Origin: Solenopsis invicta
Taxonomy: Eukaryota > Arthropoda > Insecta > Hymenoptera > Formicidae
Direction: 5' to 3'
Assembly: GCF_016802725.1 (NCBI RefSeq)
Contig: NC_052678.1
Coordinates: 949,001 to 1,013,000 of the forward strand
Length of the DNA: 64,000 nt
The translations under genes were made by a program, and so were the position numbers. Below the pieces are notes generated by a model. That model had not been told where the DNA came from. It saw only the letters and a list, made by a program, of their open reading frames with translations, and made no database searches. Numbering within the stretch: position 1 is the stretch's first letter; each line of letters begins with the position of its first letter. Below are positions 34,301 through 47,900 of this stretch, one piece after another.

Positions 34301-37300
34301 AAAGCTAAATCCACTGGCTGCAAAGGCATTTCGGAATTTAGAAATGCACCGTAAAATAAACAACATTCATTATTATAAAAAAATATAATAAATATGGAAC
34401 GTCTGCATATCTTTATCGCATACCCCTTTCAATTTAGAAAACGTTATTAACTATTAGCATAAGTAAAGCATCTTATTGTCACGTTTGCAAGTCTTTACAA
34501 GTGATTCCGTTTATAGAGAATAGCTTGGCAATCGAAACGACATCAATATTCCTCTTTTAGTACAATCTGGTGTCTCTCGAAAGTGATTTAAAATCGTGGG
34601 ACAAACGTGCAATGAAGAATTTCGTTGCGTCATAGCGGCATCGTATCAATAACACCCGTGTCGATTACTTGCTTTATAAACGAAAAACACTGGTATTCAA
34701 GATTGCCTTATTTAGTGCGAACTAATCACTATAGATTTTACGATAAATGAAAAAAAACATTTTTGATCGAATTGTAGACACTTCAGTTCTAAAACGTAAA
34801 TCTCTCCCGTTGTCAACGGAAACTGCGTGATCATTTAATAATCGAGCGCACTTGAACGCTTCATCATTAAATGTGTCACCGTTTTGCAGACTCGGTAGTT
34901 TGTATGAGTCGAGTTACAAACTGAAAACGTTAGCCAAATGACGTAACTGCACGTCCAGCAGCAACTGAACACGCAGCAAAAATGATATTTGTTATTGTTT
35001 TTATTCGCAACAAGGAAAGAGGGTCATCTTTTGTCAAAAGTAATGCTGCATATAAGTAAATTAGAACGGTGGATTCGATTACGCGAGAAGTTTATCCGGG
35101 GTAAATATAATACAAAAAAAGAAAGAAAAAAAATATGTACGCGTCTGATAAGAACCACGGCGGAATGTCCAGCGCACAGTCCTGTCACCCATACACGCGG
35201 ATCGACACGCATACCACTTGTATGTGTGTGTGTGTGTGTTTCTCCCACTTCCTCCAATGCGCGATCACAAAGCCGACAGAGCCGACTCACCGACTGAAAT
35301 TACATACGTCGTCTCGTCGTACACGCTACGCGACTTACAAAACACGTTGCCGTCGCGACACGCATGCTCGCGTCTAGATTTCTGCGACGTGAACGAGCGA
35401 TGACTCCACTTGCAGGCGCCTATGACCTACGCTCAATCAAGAGGTCCCGCGGGGTCATAGCCAATTATCCGTAATTATTATTACGGAGAGAAAGATGGCA
35501 ATTTTGTCAATTGAACGACCGTAAATCTTAATCTCCCTCTCTCGTCCCTCGCACGCGGATTTTAATTTTTCCTATGGCATAATGCAGAATGAGGTTGCTC
35601 TCATCCAGGTGATTACCAGCTATTGAGAGTCTGGCAAGAGTTCTCTTCTTTCTCTTTCTCTTCTATTTTGCTTTTCAACAATCGATCAATTATCCGGATC
35701 TTGATTAGACGGCCTTTCTGTAAGATTTTCCTACTTGGCTTTTTCGCAAAGAATGCGGACGCCCCGTCACGCTCGTCAACACTTTCCACTGTTGGCTCAA
35801 TTCAGCGTAAAAGACAAGAGTCGTGAACCGACTCTTTAACGGCTTCTTGACACCGGACGTTCTTTACCTGCTGTGGCACATGTGTTCTACCTGCATACCT
35901 GGTAGAAAATTACTGGAATGTAGGTCTCCGCGGCTCTCAAACGAAAAATGTACATATATGTGGCCAATATGAAGAATGAAAAGGCTCTTATTATATTTGA
36001 TATGGAAAAGAGGAAAATCTCCGATTATAAAGTCGAACAATCAGAGAATTCACGCATCGTGTAATGATGTTTTTCTAGCCCATCACCGGTAATATTCTTG
36101 TCGAAGGCCATCTCTCTTCACGGCTCTCTTCGCGATCACGGGAAGTATGTCGCGACCGAAATAGCGTGGGTGTCGCGCCGGGTGCTTCGAGCGCGTGATA
36201 CAAGCACGTGAAGGCATGTGAGGAAGAGAAATAAAACTATCGCGCTGGCATGCACGTTAGTTCCCAAAATTCCCTCTTTTTCCTCATGCTGAGTGACGAA
36301 CGAGTCTCTCCGTTGCGCCGTCGCGTCGTGCCGCGACCCGTGCCGGAAGAGTACGCGGCTCGACCGGATTCCAGCGAACGTGCTATCCGCTCTCCCTTAA
36401 ACCGTAAACGTACCAAATTTATCTATATCATCTATTAAAATTTGAAATACTGCCGTGTTTCTCCTTCGCCATGAAAGGTATTTATAGAACTTTACAAATC
36501 GAAAAATATGGTATTTTTCAACGTCATGTAAAACACTTGTTTAAAGAAATAGATATATAATGTATTGATATATAAGAGATAGATTATATATATTTGTTAA
36601 AAAAAGTAAGATGCAAAATTATATTAAAAAAGTATTGTTAAACTTTTAACTCTTTTTTTTTTAAACATTATTTTTCAAAGAGATAATCGCAATAATATGG
36701 TTTATTCTATTTCTATCAATTAAAAATTTTTAAACAATATTTTTAATAACATATTCAGCATCGAAGATTTTTTCTGATTTTTATTTTTTCCTTAAGTTAT
36801 AATAACAAAAAAAAAGAAAGAAATATTTTTGGGAAAACACACAATTTTTAAATTAAAAAGTAGTACCGGTCTGGAGTATCATCTTTAGGTTTTTAGAACA
36901 TAACTTTTGTCGAAGTAAATCAAATGCGTCCAAAACTTTACAGTAGATACGTGGTAACAGGTATAACTTATACATGAGGCGTAAAAAAAACACGTTATAA
37001 TTTGATAAAGATCTATGCACTTTAAATAATCAAGTTAAAGTCTCAAAAAAAGTAAAAGTGATATACTTTTGTACTATATGTGCAGTTTTGTGAAAAATAA
37101 GATTATAAAGATTTCTTTTCGTGATCCTCTTAAAATAACAATTGTAAAGAAAAAGAAGTTGCTTATTTTTTAATTTTAGATAATTTATCGAGGCTGAATC
37201 GTGGCTATGCGTATTTATTTAGAATGCTATTATTCATTATTTATTTTTCGATTTATTCTAATTTTGTATCTTATTTCTTTAAATCAAATATTTTTAAAGC

Positions 37301-40296
37301 ACAAACACATTATTTATCTACTTTTCTTTAAATAAAAGTTTTACATGGCGTTTAAAAATGCCTCAGTTTTCAATTTGTTAAAATCCTATAACCTCTTAAC
37401 TCAGGAATATTACAAGACATTTTTAAATCTGTTAAAGATTAATTCGGAAAATATTATATTAAAAATATTCTTCGGAGGCAATAAATAAATATCGAGTTAA
37501 ATTTATGTTTTAAATTTATACACATACACACACATATTTGTTGCGTTTGGTATTTTTATTTCTCTAGAAAAATAAACCAATAAACAATCAGGTGTTTTTA
37601 TTTTTTTTTTCAAAAAATTTAAAAAAGACGATTATGATAAAATACTATACTGTCAAAAATTACACATATAAAATTACAAATTTAATAGGTAATTTTAGAA
37701 CGTTTATTATTATTAAGTATATTTACGCAAAAGTAAAATTACAATTAAAATTAAGTTTGTCAAAATACGAAGTAATATTCGCTAACGAGTCACATATAAT
37801 TTTTCTTGAGCTGTATGTATTAATGCAAATATGATATGTGTGATATAGCATTATATTATAATGCAAAATTTAGACATTTACATAAATATTGAAATGTACT
37901 ATTCTTATTGAAATTTACTTAATATAAAGATATATTAATATAATTAGAGGTAAAAGTACTAATTTTTGTAAAAATTGTGTAAAAATTACATAAATAGTGA
38001 AAATGTATAAAATTGTATGTTTTTGTATTGTATGTTTGAACAATTGTAAAAATTACACTCTTTATTATTTACATATCTTTTTTACAGTATAGTGTTCTTA
38101 ATTTTCCTGGAAAAATAAAATATATTGAGGAAAACAATCCGGTTTTTTCTATTTTTTTTTTAAATACGGAAAAATACATCGATAGTGACAGGAGTTTATC
38201 GATTACTTATTAGATTTAAGTACGTATTAGAATTCTTAAATGTAAAATAAATTTTAAAATTGACAGAGAATAATAAAGATGACATTGTATAGCTTAAAAA
38301 AATTGAAAAAATATGACAAGAACGATCGGAAAAGACACTATTTTTTTTTTTCAAAATTTCCGAGAATTTTTCCGGGCTGAGGATACTACACGGAAAAAAA
38401 TGACTTAGAAGTGGTTAACTAAATGGTTATCAGTAGCTAGTTTGACATTTTCTATCAGTGCTAAAAATTGACTATTAAAGATAAAATATATTTGCTGCGA
38501 AATACAGTTTTATTAGCTAAAATAAAATGTGTGTTTTAACACATGTAGCTAAAAAAGTGGCAGCTATTACTCAATATCTTAGTCCCGGACTACAATTAAT
38601 GTTGCAAGCCTTAAATCGTAAAAATTGACCATGGTCGATTATTCTCCTCATATTCAACTATGATTGGTCAATTTCTTACGGCTTAAAGCTTACTACACCT
38701 GTTGTAGACCGGGACATAGGAGCGTGAAACTATATACGCATTTGCTAAACATTATTTGATTCTGGCAGCGAATATTTCTTGCTGTAACTGCTAATTTTAA
38801 TAACTAATAAATTTAGCTCCGGCAGCAACGATATTAGCTGTCCCTATTTTAAAGACACATCTTAGTTGCTACAACTAAATTTTAGCTTTGTTGGCTAATC
38901 TTTTCTCTGCGTGTAGTTGCGTTAAAGTACAGGCGATAAGTATAAACGGATCGGAATGTTACTGTTCTACGATTAGTTATTGCCCCGCTCCTCTCTCTCA
39001 CGCAGGGGCTACACAAACCTAGATTTCGAACTATATTTAGAAATTAGAGAACTGCACATTTTCTCTTCGTAGAGAATCATGTACTATACACCGCGTGGCC
39101 GCGCACTAAAATATTCCCTGATTTAATCCAAACTGGTTTATTTCGGTTGTGGTCGCGCGTCCGCCATTCTGAATGATCGATTCCATTAACGTGGCGAACA
39201 CGTTCACGGGGAACGGTTCAACGACACACGGATTGTTCGGGCAGTCGGCCAGCACGTTCGCGCGAACATTCCGATTTTTTTTTCCTCATTCAACGACAAT
39301 AACGAATCGGAGGGATACCGCAGGCAAGAACCGCAGACAGATCAGCGTGTTCCTCATAAATTTCCACGATCATAGCAAACATCGTTTGATGATCACACGG
39401 ACACGGACGTTCGATGTCGTGCGCACAATGTGTAGACCGAAATGATATCCACTCGTGCTTTAACGATCCGTTAACAGCGTGAAAAAAATTGCAAATCGGT
39501 ATCGTTCCTCATTAAAAGTTTTCATACGCCGAGAGATAAAATAGGAAATTAAAAGCAAAAAAACAGAGGGGTTTTTCATGTATAGAAAGAAAACAATTCA
39601 ATTAAATATGATGAATATATCCAAATCAATAATAATAAATTATCAAAATGATATCAATATGATTTTAAATGATGATTAAAAGTCACTTTTCGATCAATTC
39701 ATTTTAACATAATGTCAGTGTAACCTGTTGCTGTTTTTTTTTTTTTAGTATAATATTTTACCAATTCTATGTTAAAAAATCCCTTTTGAATTTTTCAATA
39801 TATTATATATGGTACCAACAAAATATACTTCTAGGTGTTTTTTTTTCGTATCTAATTTACTGACAAATAAAAAGTCAGAAAAATCAAGGGAAATCTAAAC
39901 TGCTCAGATAATTTCATGACAGAATCTCCCAGGTCGTAATTTAATTTCGAGATAAGAATCACTCACCTTCACAAGGGATGTGACGACCGGACTGTCAAGA
40001 AGGCCCTTCAGAAACAGCAAATCCGTATCGTCAGCAACTTTGCCCAGTTCCTCGATGTTGTCGCGCACGTGCATGAACGCAGCTGAAACAGATGAAGAAT
40101 TTGTTCATAATCAGCTGCGGAATTCATTGGAGGTAACAGTGCATCGTCGAATGCGGCATGTGGTCGCCGATGGCGGCAACAGTCCTTCTTTCCTTCCTTT
40201 AGGGGCCAATGGACTTCCGCTATCAACGACAAAGTACCATATCTTTCACAACAGTCGCCCAAAACCTTGGCCCAGGTTTTGGTACGCGGCAACAGT

Positions 40297-40350
<54 letters not shown>

Positions 40351-41840
40351 ACCTTTTATTTAGCTTTCACAGCTATTTCTTGTACACAATTATTATATAT
40401 ACATTAACTTTTTATTAATATTAACTGATATATATTCTTTTAACAGTTTCTTAAACGCTACTAATTCTCCACATTGCTTAATTACAGTGGGTAACGAATT
40501 ATACATTTTTATACCTTCATAAAAAGGCTTTTTTAAACACTTCTAGTTTTACGGAAAGTTACTACTAAGTTTCCTGTTTGCCTCGTTTGCCTATCGCATT
40601 CTCCTTCCACTATCTCTATTTTATTGTTTAACGCCTCCGAAGCCATGCTATTTAATATTTTAAAGATAAATACATTAACGTTATAACATAGTCATTGCCT
40701 TACAGACATGAACTGTCAGGCATGTAGCATGTGTTCAATTTTGGTATATCTATTGCACTGTAAAATTACTCTCATGGCACGGTTTTGAGTTATCTGAAGT
40801 TTATTCCAATTGCGTTTCACCCATCCCAACTAATAGAGTGGCACAGTACTCGAAATGAGGTGCTATGATGGACTTGTACACAATACATCTAGTATATGCT
40901 GATACGAAGTTACCCATTCTATTTAAAAAGCTAGTCTTTTTTCCTATTTTTTTAAGTATATAATCGCAGTGGTCCTGAAATCTAAGTCTATCGTCTAACA
41001 TTATACCTAAACATTTCATGGTTGATACCCGTTCTATTTCAATTCCATCCAGACACTTTACGACAGTAGTACCTCTTAATTCTTTTCTAATACTTCTATC
41101 ATATATTTTGTTTTATCTGTGTTCATTTTTAACTTATTTATATTCATCCAATGTTCGATTACATTAAAAGCCATATTCATTTTTACCTCTACATCCGCAC
41201 TACTTTCTCCACTTACATATATAAGCATGTTATCTGCAAACATTTTTATATTGCTTCTGGACAAATTTCAATTATATCATTTATATATAATATAAATAGC
41301 AAAGGTCTTAGCATTGAACCTTGTGGCACTCCATATTCTGTAGGCAATAATTTAGACCATATTTGATTGAATCGCACCTGTTGTTTCCTATTATTTAAGT
41401 ATGATTTGAACCACTCTAAAGTCATTTCTCTAATTCCGTATTGATACATTTTTTCTAACAATCTTTCTCTATCTATTATTTCAAACGCTCTCTTAAGATT
41501 CATGAAGACAACTCCTACCATTTTTCCCTCGTTCACTATTAATTTCCATTCGTCTATGACGGATTGAATCGCTGTTTCACACGAATAATATTTTCTAAAT
41601 CCCGCCTGATGCTCTGTTATAATACCGTTTGTTTCCAAATATATTTCAAGTTGTTCTTTTACTACTAATTCTAGCACTTTTTCATATATTGGTAACATAT
41701 TAATAGGCTTATATTAGCTCGCTTTTTTGGCTTTATCTATCTTTGAGATCGGTATTATAGTAGAGGTTTTCCAACCTTCCGGACAGTGACTTTCTCTTAA
41801 AGAATTATTTATTAAAATTGCAAATTCTTCTTTTATTACA

Positions 41841-41922
<82 letters not shown>

Positions 41923-44900
41923 TGTTAGTACGGAGTCGTAGCGACACAAGAGTGAACCCCGGGCGTGGCCATCTTTCAGCCTAATCAATATCGTTAGCTA
42001 CAGGTGGCCGAGGCTGTCACGAGAGATTTCCGTCGACTCTTGGATTTGAGCTTCAAATATTTTTTTACCACTGTTTATTGTTTTCCCTTTTTTACGAACT
42101 GAGAGATCGAGTAAAATAAATAAATTTATAAATCGAACAAATGCGCGCGAATAACATAAGAATTCAAAAGATTTCTGAAAAACATCCAGAGAACCGACTA
42201 AGAAATTTATTTACTGCAATCAGTTTCTTTACAATATGAACAAATTTTCACCTAAATCATATGAGAAATTTTTCTTAAAATTTCAAAATATCTTACACAT
42301 AGTGATTACGTAACTTTTTTTTTGAGGATTAAGGATACTATTTTATTTATCATACAATAAGTTTTACAAAAATAAAAAAGTTTTACCAATATTGACATAT
42401 CACTTCAGTTTTAAGTAATATTTTTTAAACAAAAGCTAAAAATAAAACTTTAAAAACATGAAAACAAACTAAAAAGTGTTTTCTATCAGATAATATAGCA
42501 GTTTTTACAATACTAAATTTATTATTATTTTTTAATACTGTTTTATATTTTTTTAATAATTAATATTTTTATAACATAACTCGAAAAGATTGTTTGAGTA
42601 ATTTAACTCCAAAACTGGCACGGTAAATAATAATGGTAGGATTCAAACAGGGCCGCATAAGGTAAGAGTTAATTATAAAATAAATTAAATCAATGTACTA
42701 AATAATAAAAAATATTTTATGCATTAAACACAAAGTTTATAAAAACAAAAAATTTATTAAACGATTAGAATAGGACCCTCCTACTTCATATTTTTTTAGT
42801 ATTTTATTAGAGCGTACGTAAATTTGTCAATCGATGCTATTTTTGCTGTCTTTTAAGGTATTGAAGAAAATGTGAAGAAATATGAAACATTAGTTAACAT
42901 ATAGTAACTAACATATAGTTAAAGATTTTGTTATTGTTTGTTCTCATGAAGAGATGTATCAGTTGACACTGCACAACAATTTTGTGTTCTAAATCGCATT
43001 ACGAGGCAAATGTAAAAGAGAAAAATACAAACAAAATAGTTTTAGGAAGCTACAAACATGTAAAATGATGTAATATTATCAATGATATATTTACTATTGT
43101 TTAAATTATGCAATTTGCAAGGAAAATTCGTGCAAATTTTATTCTTGCTTTTCAAAAAATTGTTTTTAGCCGATTTTATATAGAAAGAAGCTATGAATGT
43201 ATGAACTACATATTTGTATTTCTTTAATTATCTCTCTAAAAAAATTGTTTTTATCACTATTAATAGTACAATATTTTCAAGAAATAAAGAAGTGTTGCTT
43301 TAAAAAAGTTATGCCATCAGTACTTTTTTCTGTTGATTGGTTACAAGATGAAAGATTTCTAGTGATTTGAGATCTTTTCTGTCAAAGGTTATAGGTCAAT
43401 TAACACCATTAAAATTTATCGTAAAACCAATGAAATACCACTCTAACAAATTTTGATGGTGAACAACTATTGTCTTAATGAGCGAAATTAGAAATACGCG
43501 GAATATATAATGGGATTGAGAGTTATTTATAACAAGCTTAAGAGTTTTGCAAGGAAGCGCAAAGTTGTTAAATAACATATCCAAGAGCATTCAATTAACG
43601 TCACTTCTATTCGAGACTACAAGTGGTGTTACGCCTTTTCAAGGCCTCTTAGGCATTATTATCACGTTCCACTTAAGTAGAGAAGTTACACCTGTTGGCG
43701 GTTCGATATTATCGATCGTGATATGTCTGATGCTACTTCTTTAAATCCAGTCAAATATTCTTTATTCCCTATCCATAATTTACGCATGACTACCGTTTCT
43801 ACGATTGGACGAGCACAACGAAAGTATATTTAGAAAATGTATGTCTCATTCTTTCGCAGTTTTAAAAATGCAGCTTTTGCATTATTTAGAAAATGCATGG
43901 CTTGTGCCCAATGATTATGCGCCGGCGACACGTTTGGAATTCTCGAATGCCTGATGAAAAGCCACTTGACTGTGTAATAATAACCTGCACCAACTATGCA
44001 GTGTATGAATGATAAGTGCATGCATGCCATTATAAAGTAAAGCATTGAAGCATGGTTGGGAATGCGAGAGATATAACGCGTACAAAACATGTTACCGGTT
44101 TTCACGTTCATGAATCGAATGAACATATTTTTCACATCTGTTGGTTTAGTATCGACATTGAAATATTATATAAGGAGAGTGGGATAAGTCAAACCTATTT
44201 ACAATTTTTGCTATTTATAAGGCGTAAATAAAGTCCGATCGTAAAACCGAATATGCCGTTGGAAAGATAATTAATTTAATTCCTTTCATTTTTACTTCAG
44301 ATTATTTTGACGTATTTCTCACCTGTATTGAACTACATATAATGAAAAATATAAAAAGGCTTTTTCCAGTCCGATTTGGAACCACTTCCGTTTCCCAAAC
44401 GTCGGACACTTCTAATTTTACCTACTGTTAGGTAGAATTTAAAAAAAATTTAATATATTTTTTTTAGTATTAAGTAAAAATGAGTAATTTGACATTCAAA
44501 AATAAAAATTTTAAAATTAACAAAATAAAAAATAGTGACAGTTAATATAACTAGACGTTTCCCGGTTGTGATATCGTTATTATAGAATAAAAGTTAAATT
44601 TAATTATTCCGAGTCTAATGACTAATAATATTTTACTAATTCAACATTTCTACGATCAGATTGCAATTTCGATATAAAAGTCCGATTTGGACACGAGTCC
44701 TTTTGAACTTTGAAACAATTTTACATAAACCGCAAAAGTGATCACAAAATGCTTGATATTTTTTGAATTCTATACTCTTTAATTATCTTAAATCAATTAC
44801 CTTTCAAATTTTTAACGTCTTTTAAATAATAATTTACAAGGATTTTTTTTTTTTTTTAATTTTTGCATGCTGTCTGAAAATACATATTTGTGTCTATTCT

Positions 44901-47900
44901 ATGAATGTTATAACAGAGAACTGTCAAACTGCTGTCATATGTTTGGTGTCTTATAAAGACTTTACGTTATAAATGGCATGAAAATCTGCTCAATCGTATT
45001 TATATAAATTAAAAAGGTCTTATGTGAAACACAATCCGATTTCGCTCACTTTGCCCTATACAGGGTGATTCAGAACGACCCATGTGTCCCGGTAAAGACA
45101 TATTCTTGAATAAATTCTGAGACGATTTTTCCTGTACGAAAATTTTGTCCGACGCTTACTTTTTGAATAATAAAAGGATAAAGTTAGCGAATCACGGGCC
45201 GTGTACACATGGTAGACAAAGGCGCCGCAACTCACCGTCCGACACGAGTAAGCGCCCGCGTCGGACGGTGAATTGCGGCGCCTTTGTCTACCATGTGTAC
45301 ACGGCCCGTGATTCGCTAACTTTATCCTTTTATTATTCAAAAAGTAAGCGTCGGACAAAATTTTCGTACAGGAAAAATCGTCTCAGAATTTATTCAAGAA
45401 TATGTCTTTATCGGGACACATGGGTCGTTCTGAATCGCCCTATATATATCAAACAAGTTTTAATAATTTATAATATTTTAATTTTATAATGTTTTAATTT
45501 TCATTTTATAATGTTTATTATAAATCATATTATTATAAATTGATTATTATTGCGCTGGATGTTTTTCTATTTTTCTCTCAATTTTCTCAATACATTACTA
45601 AATTAATTAGTTCATTAAATGCAACTTCATCAGGGGCATCAAGTAAATTGTTTATTGCTACGCCCTGAATTTTACAAGCAATTATAAATGAAAAATATGA
45701 CAATTGAACTCAGCAAACGTGATGACGTCGATTTGTGGTGAGTTTTCGATTATTAAATGTCGTGACCAAAATATAACGTTATTGAAACGTAAAACATCAA
45801 AATGTAAATATACTTGTCGTCGTTTAAATTTGTCTGAAATATGACATTTGGAGGGGCATACCATAAATGAAGACAATTGCCGCTTAAGATGCTCGCGTCT
45901 ATTCTTTTCCATTTTATTTGCAATATTCATTATTTTCATAACGACATTATTACCATAATCATCCAAATAATCTTATTTACTTATAAATATGGGTTACAGT
46001 AATTATTAAATTACAACTGATGACAGCAAAAAATAATTAAATAACATTTATTTCAAATTCATCTTGTTTATTAGATTTTTGTTTAATAATATTAGGAATT
46101 TTCGCATACTAAATTTCACACGAAAGAACTCACTTATATTGAAAATCATACGTCACGGAGTAGGCAAATAATTAGGCCTTTAACCTGAAAAATGACAATG
46201 TTCCCTACATTTTTAATGAAAACTAATAGCACTATCGTGTTTAATAGGTCGAAATCTGTAAGATTCACTATATTTACGTTTTCATTAATGGGCAAAAAAC
46301 GGCCTTTTTTAACATTGTTCTTTCAATAATTAACATTACATTTCAAAATTATGAACAAAACAGTACTAGAAAAAAAGAATTCACGGTGTTTTCAAGCGGT
46401 CATCTTTCGGATGCTATACTTGTATCCAGCGATCACGTAGCCAAGTCAGGACGGCCACCAGTATCGCTCGACTTCTGTTATCGTAGGAAAACTAACAATT
46501 CGTGATGATTTGTGAATACTTAATTTTATTGGATATGTATCCGTGAGAAATTAATTTAATAGAGTTATCAAAAAACTGAAAATATTATTTTTTTATAAAT
46601 GTAAAAATAAAGTTACAGTTTTTACTCATTTTCACGTATGCGGAATATCTTTTCTATTTACTTGTTTAAATATAACATATCAATCTTTAAGTAGGTAGTT
46701 AGGTAGAGTGGTCACAGCACACCAGACAACGAAGAAATGCAGAATTAGAAACTTTGTTCTGAAAAAAATACAGAAAAATAGAAAATATTGTCCACTAGTT
46801 TTAACATTTTTTTTTACATTCCTGTATCTCTTAAAGGTTTAATTAATGGAAATTTAAATATTACATAATATACTAATGAAAAATATAATAATAATAATAA
46901 CATTTCTTTGGGGTGTTATCAGCACCCTATCTACCTGCTTATGTAACTTTTGACCTCCTGCCTACTTATAAAGGTTAAATATATATATTGATAAAATGTA
47001 TCTAGAGTCTTCTATCTTTTGTATATAACAAGTTATGTAGTGATATAATTTATGTTATGTAAATTACGTTACTACATATAACATATTTAAGTCGATGTAT
47101 AAACGGAATAATGGAGCATGATTAAAACGACATTAAAATCACATTATAAAAGACGTACACTATGGGTCATTTGACGTCAGTTAGTCATAAAAATATGTAT
47201 TTTTGACATCATTAATGCATCACGTTTGCTAAGAAAGTCGTTAATTGACGAGGCGTAATCGTTACGGTTACGGTCGACGTTAAAATAAAGGGTAGAGCAA
47301 ACGCGGAGGAAGAGGGTGGGAAGGGAAGGAATTAAAAATATGCAGCCAGCGATAATATTTGCACTCGCTCCCACCGGATGTTCGAGGAAATATGCCTCGC
47401 TTTTGAGACCGCGTACTCGTATATACGTGTAAAGTGTGAGAAAATATTTCTCTTTAATTTTGAGAAAACCGTAACGACAATTTCGCCGGAAATTGCACTT
47501 TCGTTTATTAATTGTACGAGAAACCATTCTCACCGCCATGCGAAACGAGAATGGTACCGTTGCGTATCGATGTTCCGCCGTGCGACAAACTTTACCATTG
47601 TCGATTTGATGGTTAATCGCGCCGTTCATAGCGTCCATGCTCGCCAACAATCGCCGATCCTCCAGCTTCTCCTTTCTTCCGAAGAAAACCATGATAGCGA
47701 CATTCAGCTTTGTGCCCTCTTCCGGAATACGAGACTCTTGCCGGACAGTCTTTGCGATTTCGACGAAATTTTGTCGCAAGTTTATTCACGCTTTCACATT
47801 CTCATTATTACTCCTTTACGTTATCTACATCACATTTTTGCCACGTAAATTGTTATCTTGAGGTTGAAGCACCACTTAACTTTTCCTCTCTGTTAAATGC

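Larger units (their letters stand above)
31390..39966 (-). other. vari intron 2 with GC-rich blocks
   Basis: About 8.6 kb. GC-rich, CpG-dense blocks at about 32520-34150 and 35100-36420 stand out against AT-rich surroundings and are listed separately. Also present are a TA-rich stretch (36540-36600), the TIR element at 38386-38916, and a GC-richer patch at about 38940-39480. No exon was recognised between 31390 and 39966. Confidence 0.55.

Noticed and set aside
43830..44135. 101-codon minus frame with hydrophobic stretches
   Set aside because: Briefly considered as a receptor fragment, but no chemoreceptor motif or splice context was found.
45056..45489. Mirrored 100-114-codon frames that share about 80 residues
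   Set aside because: They are the two strands of the foldback element read in opposite directions; no protein motif is present.
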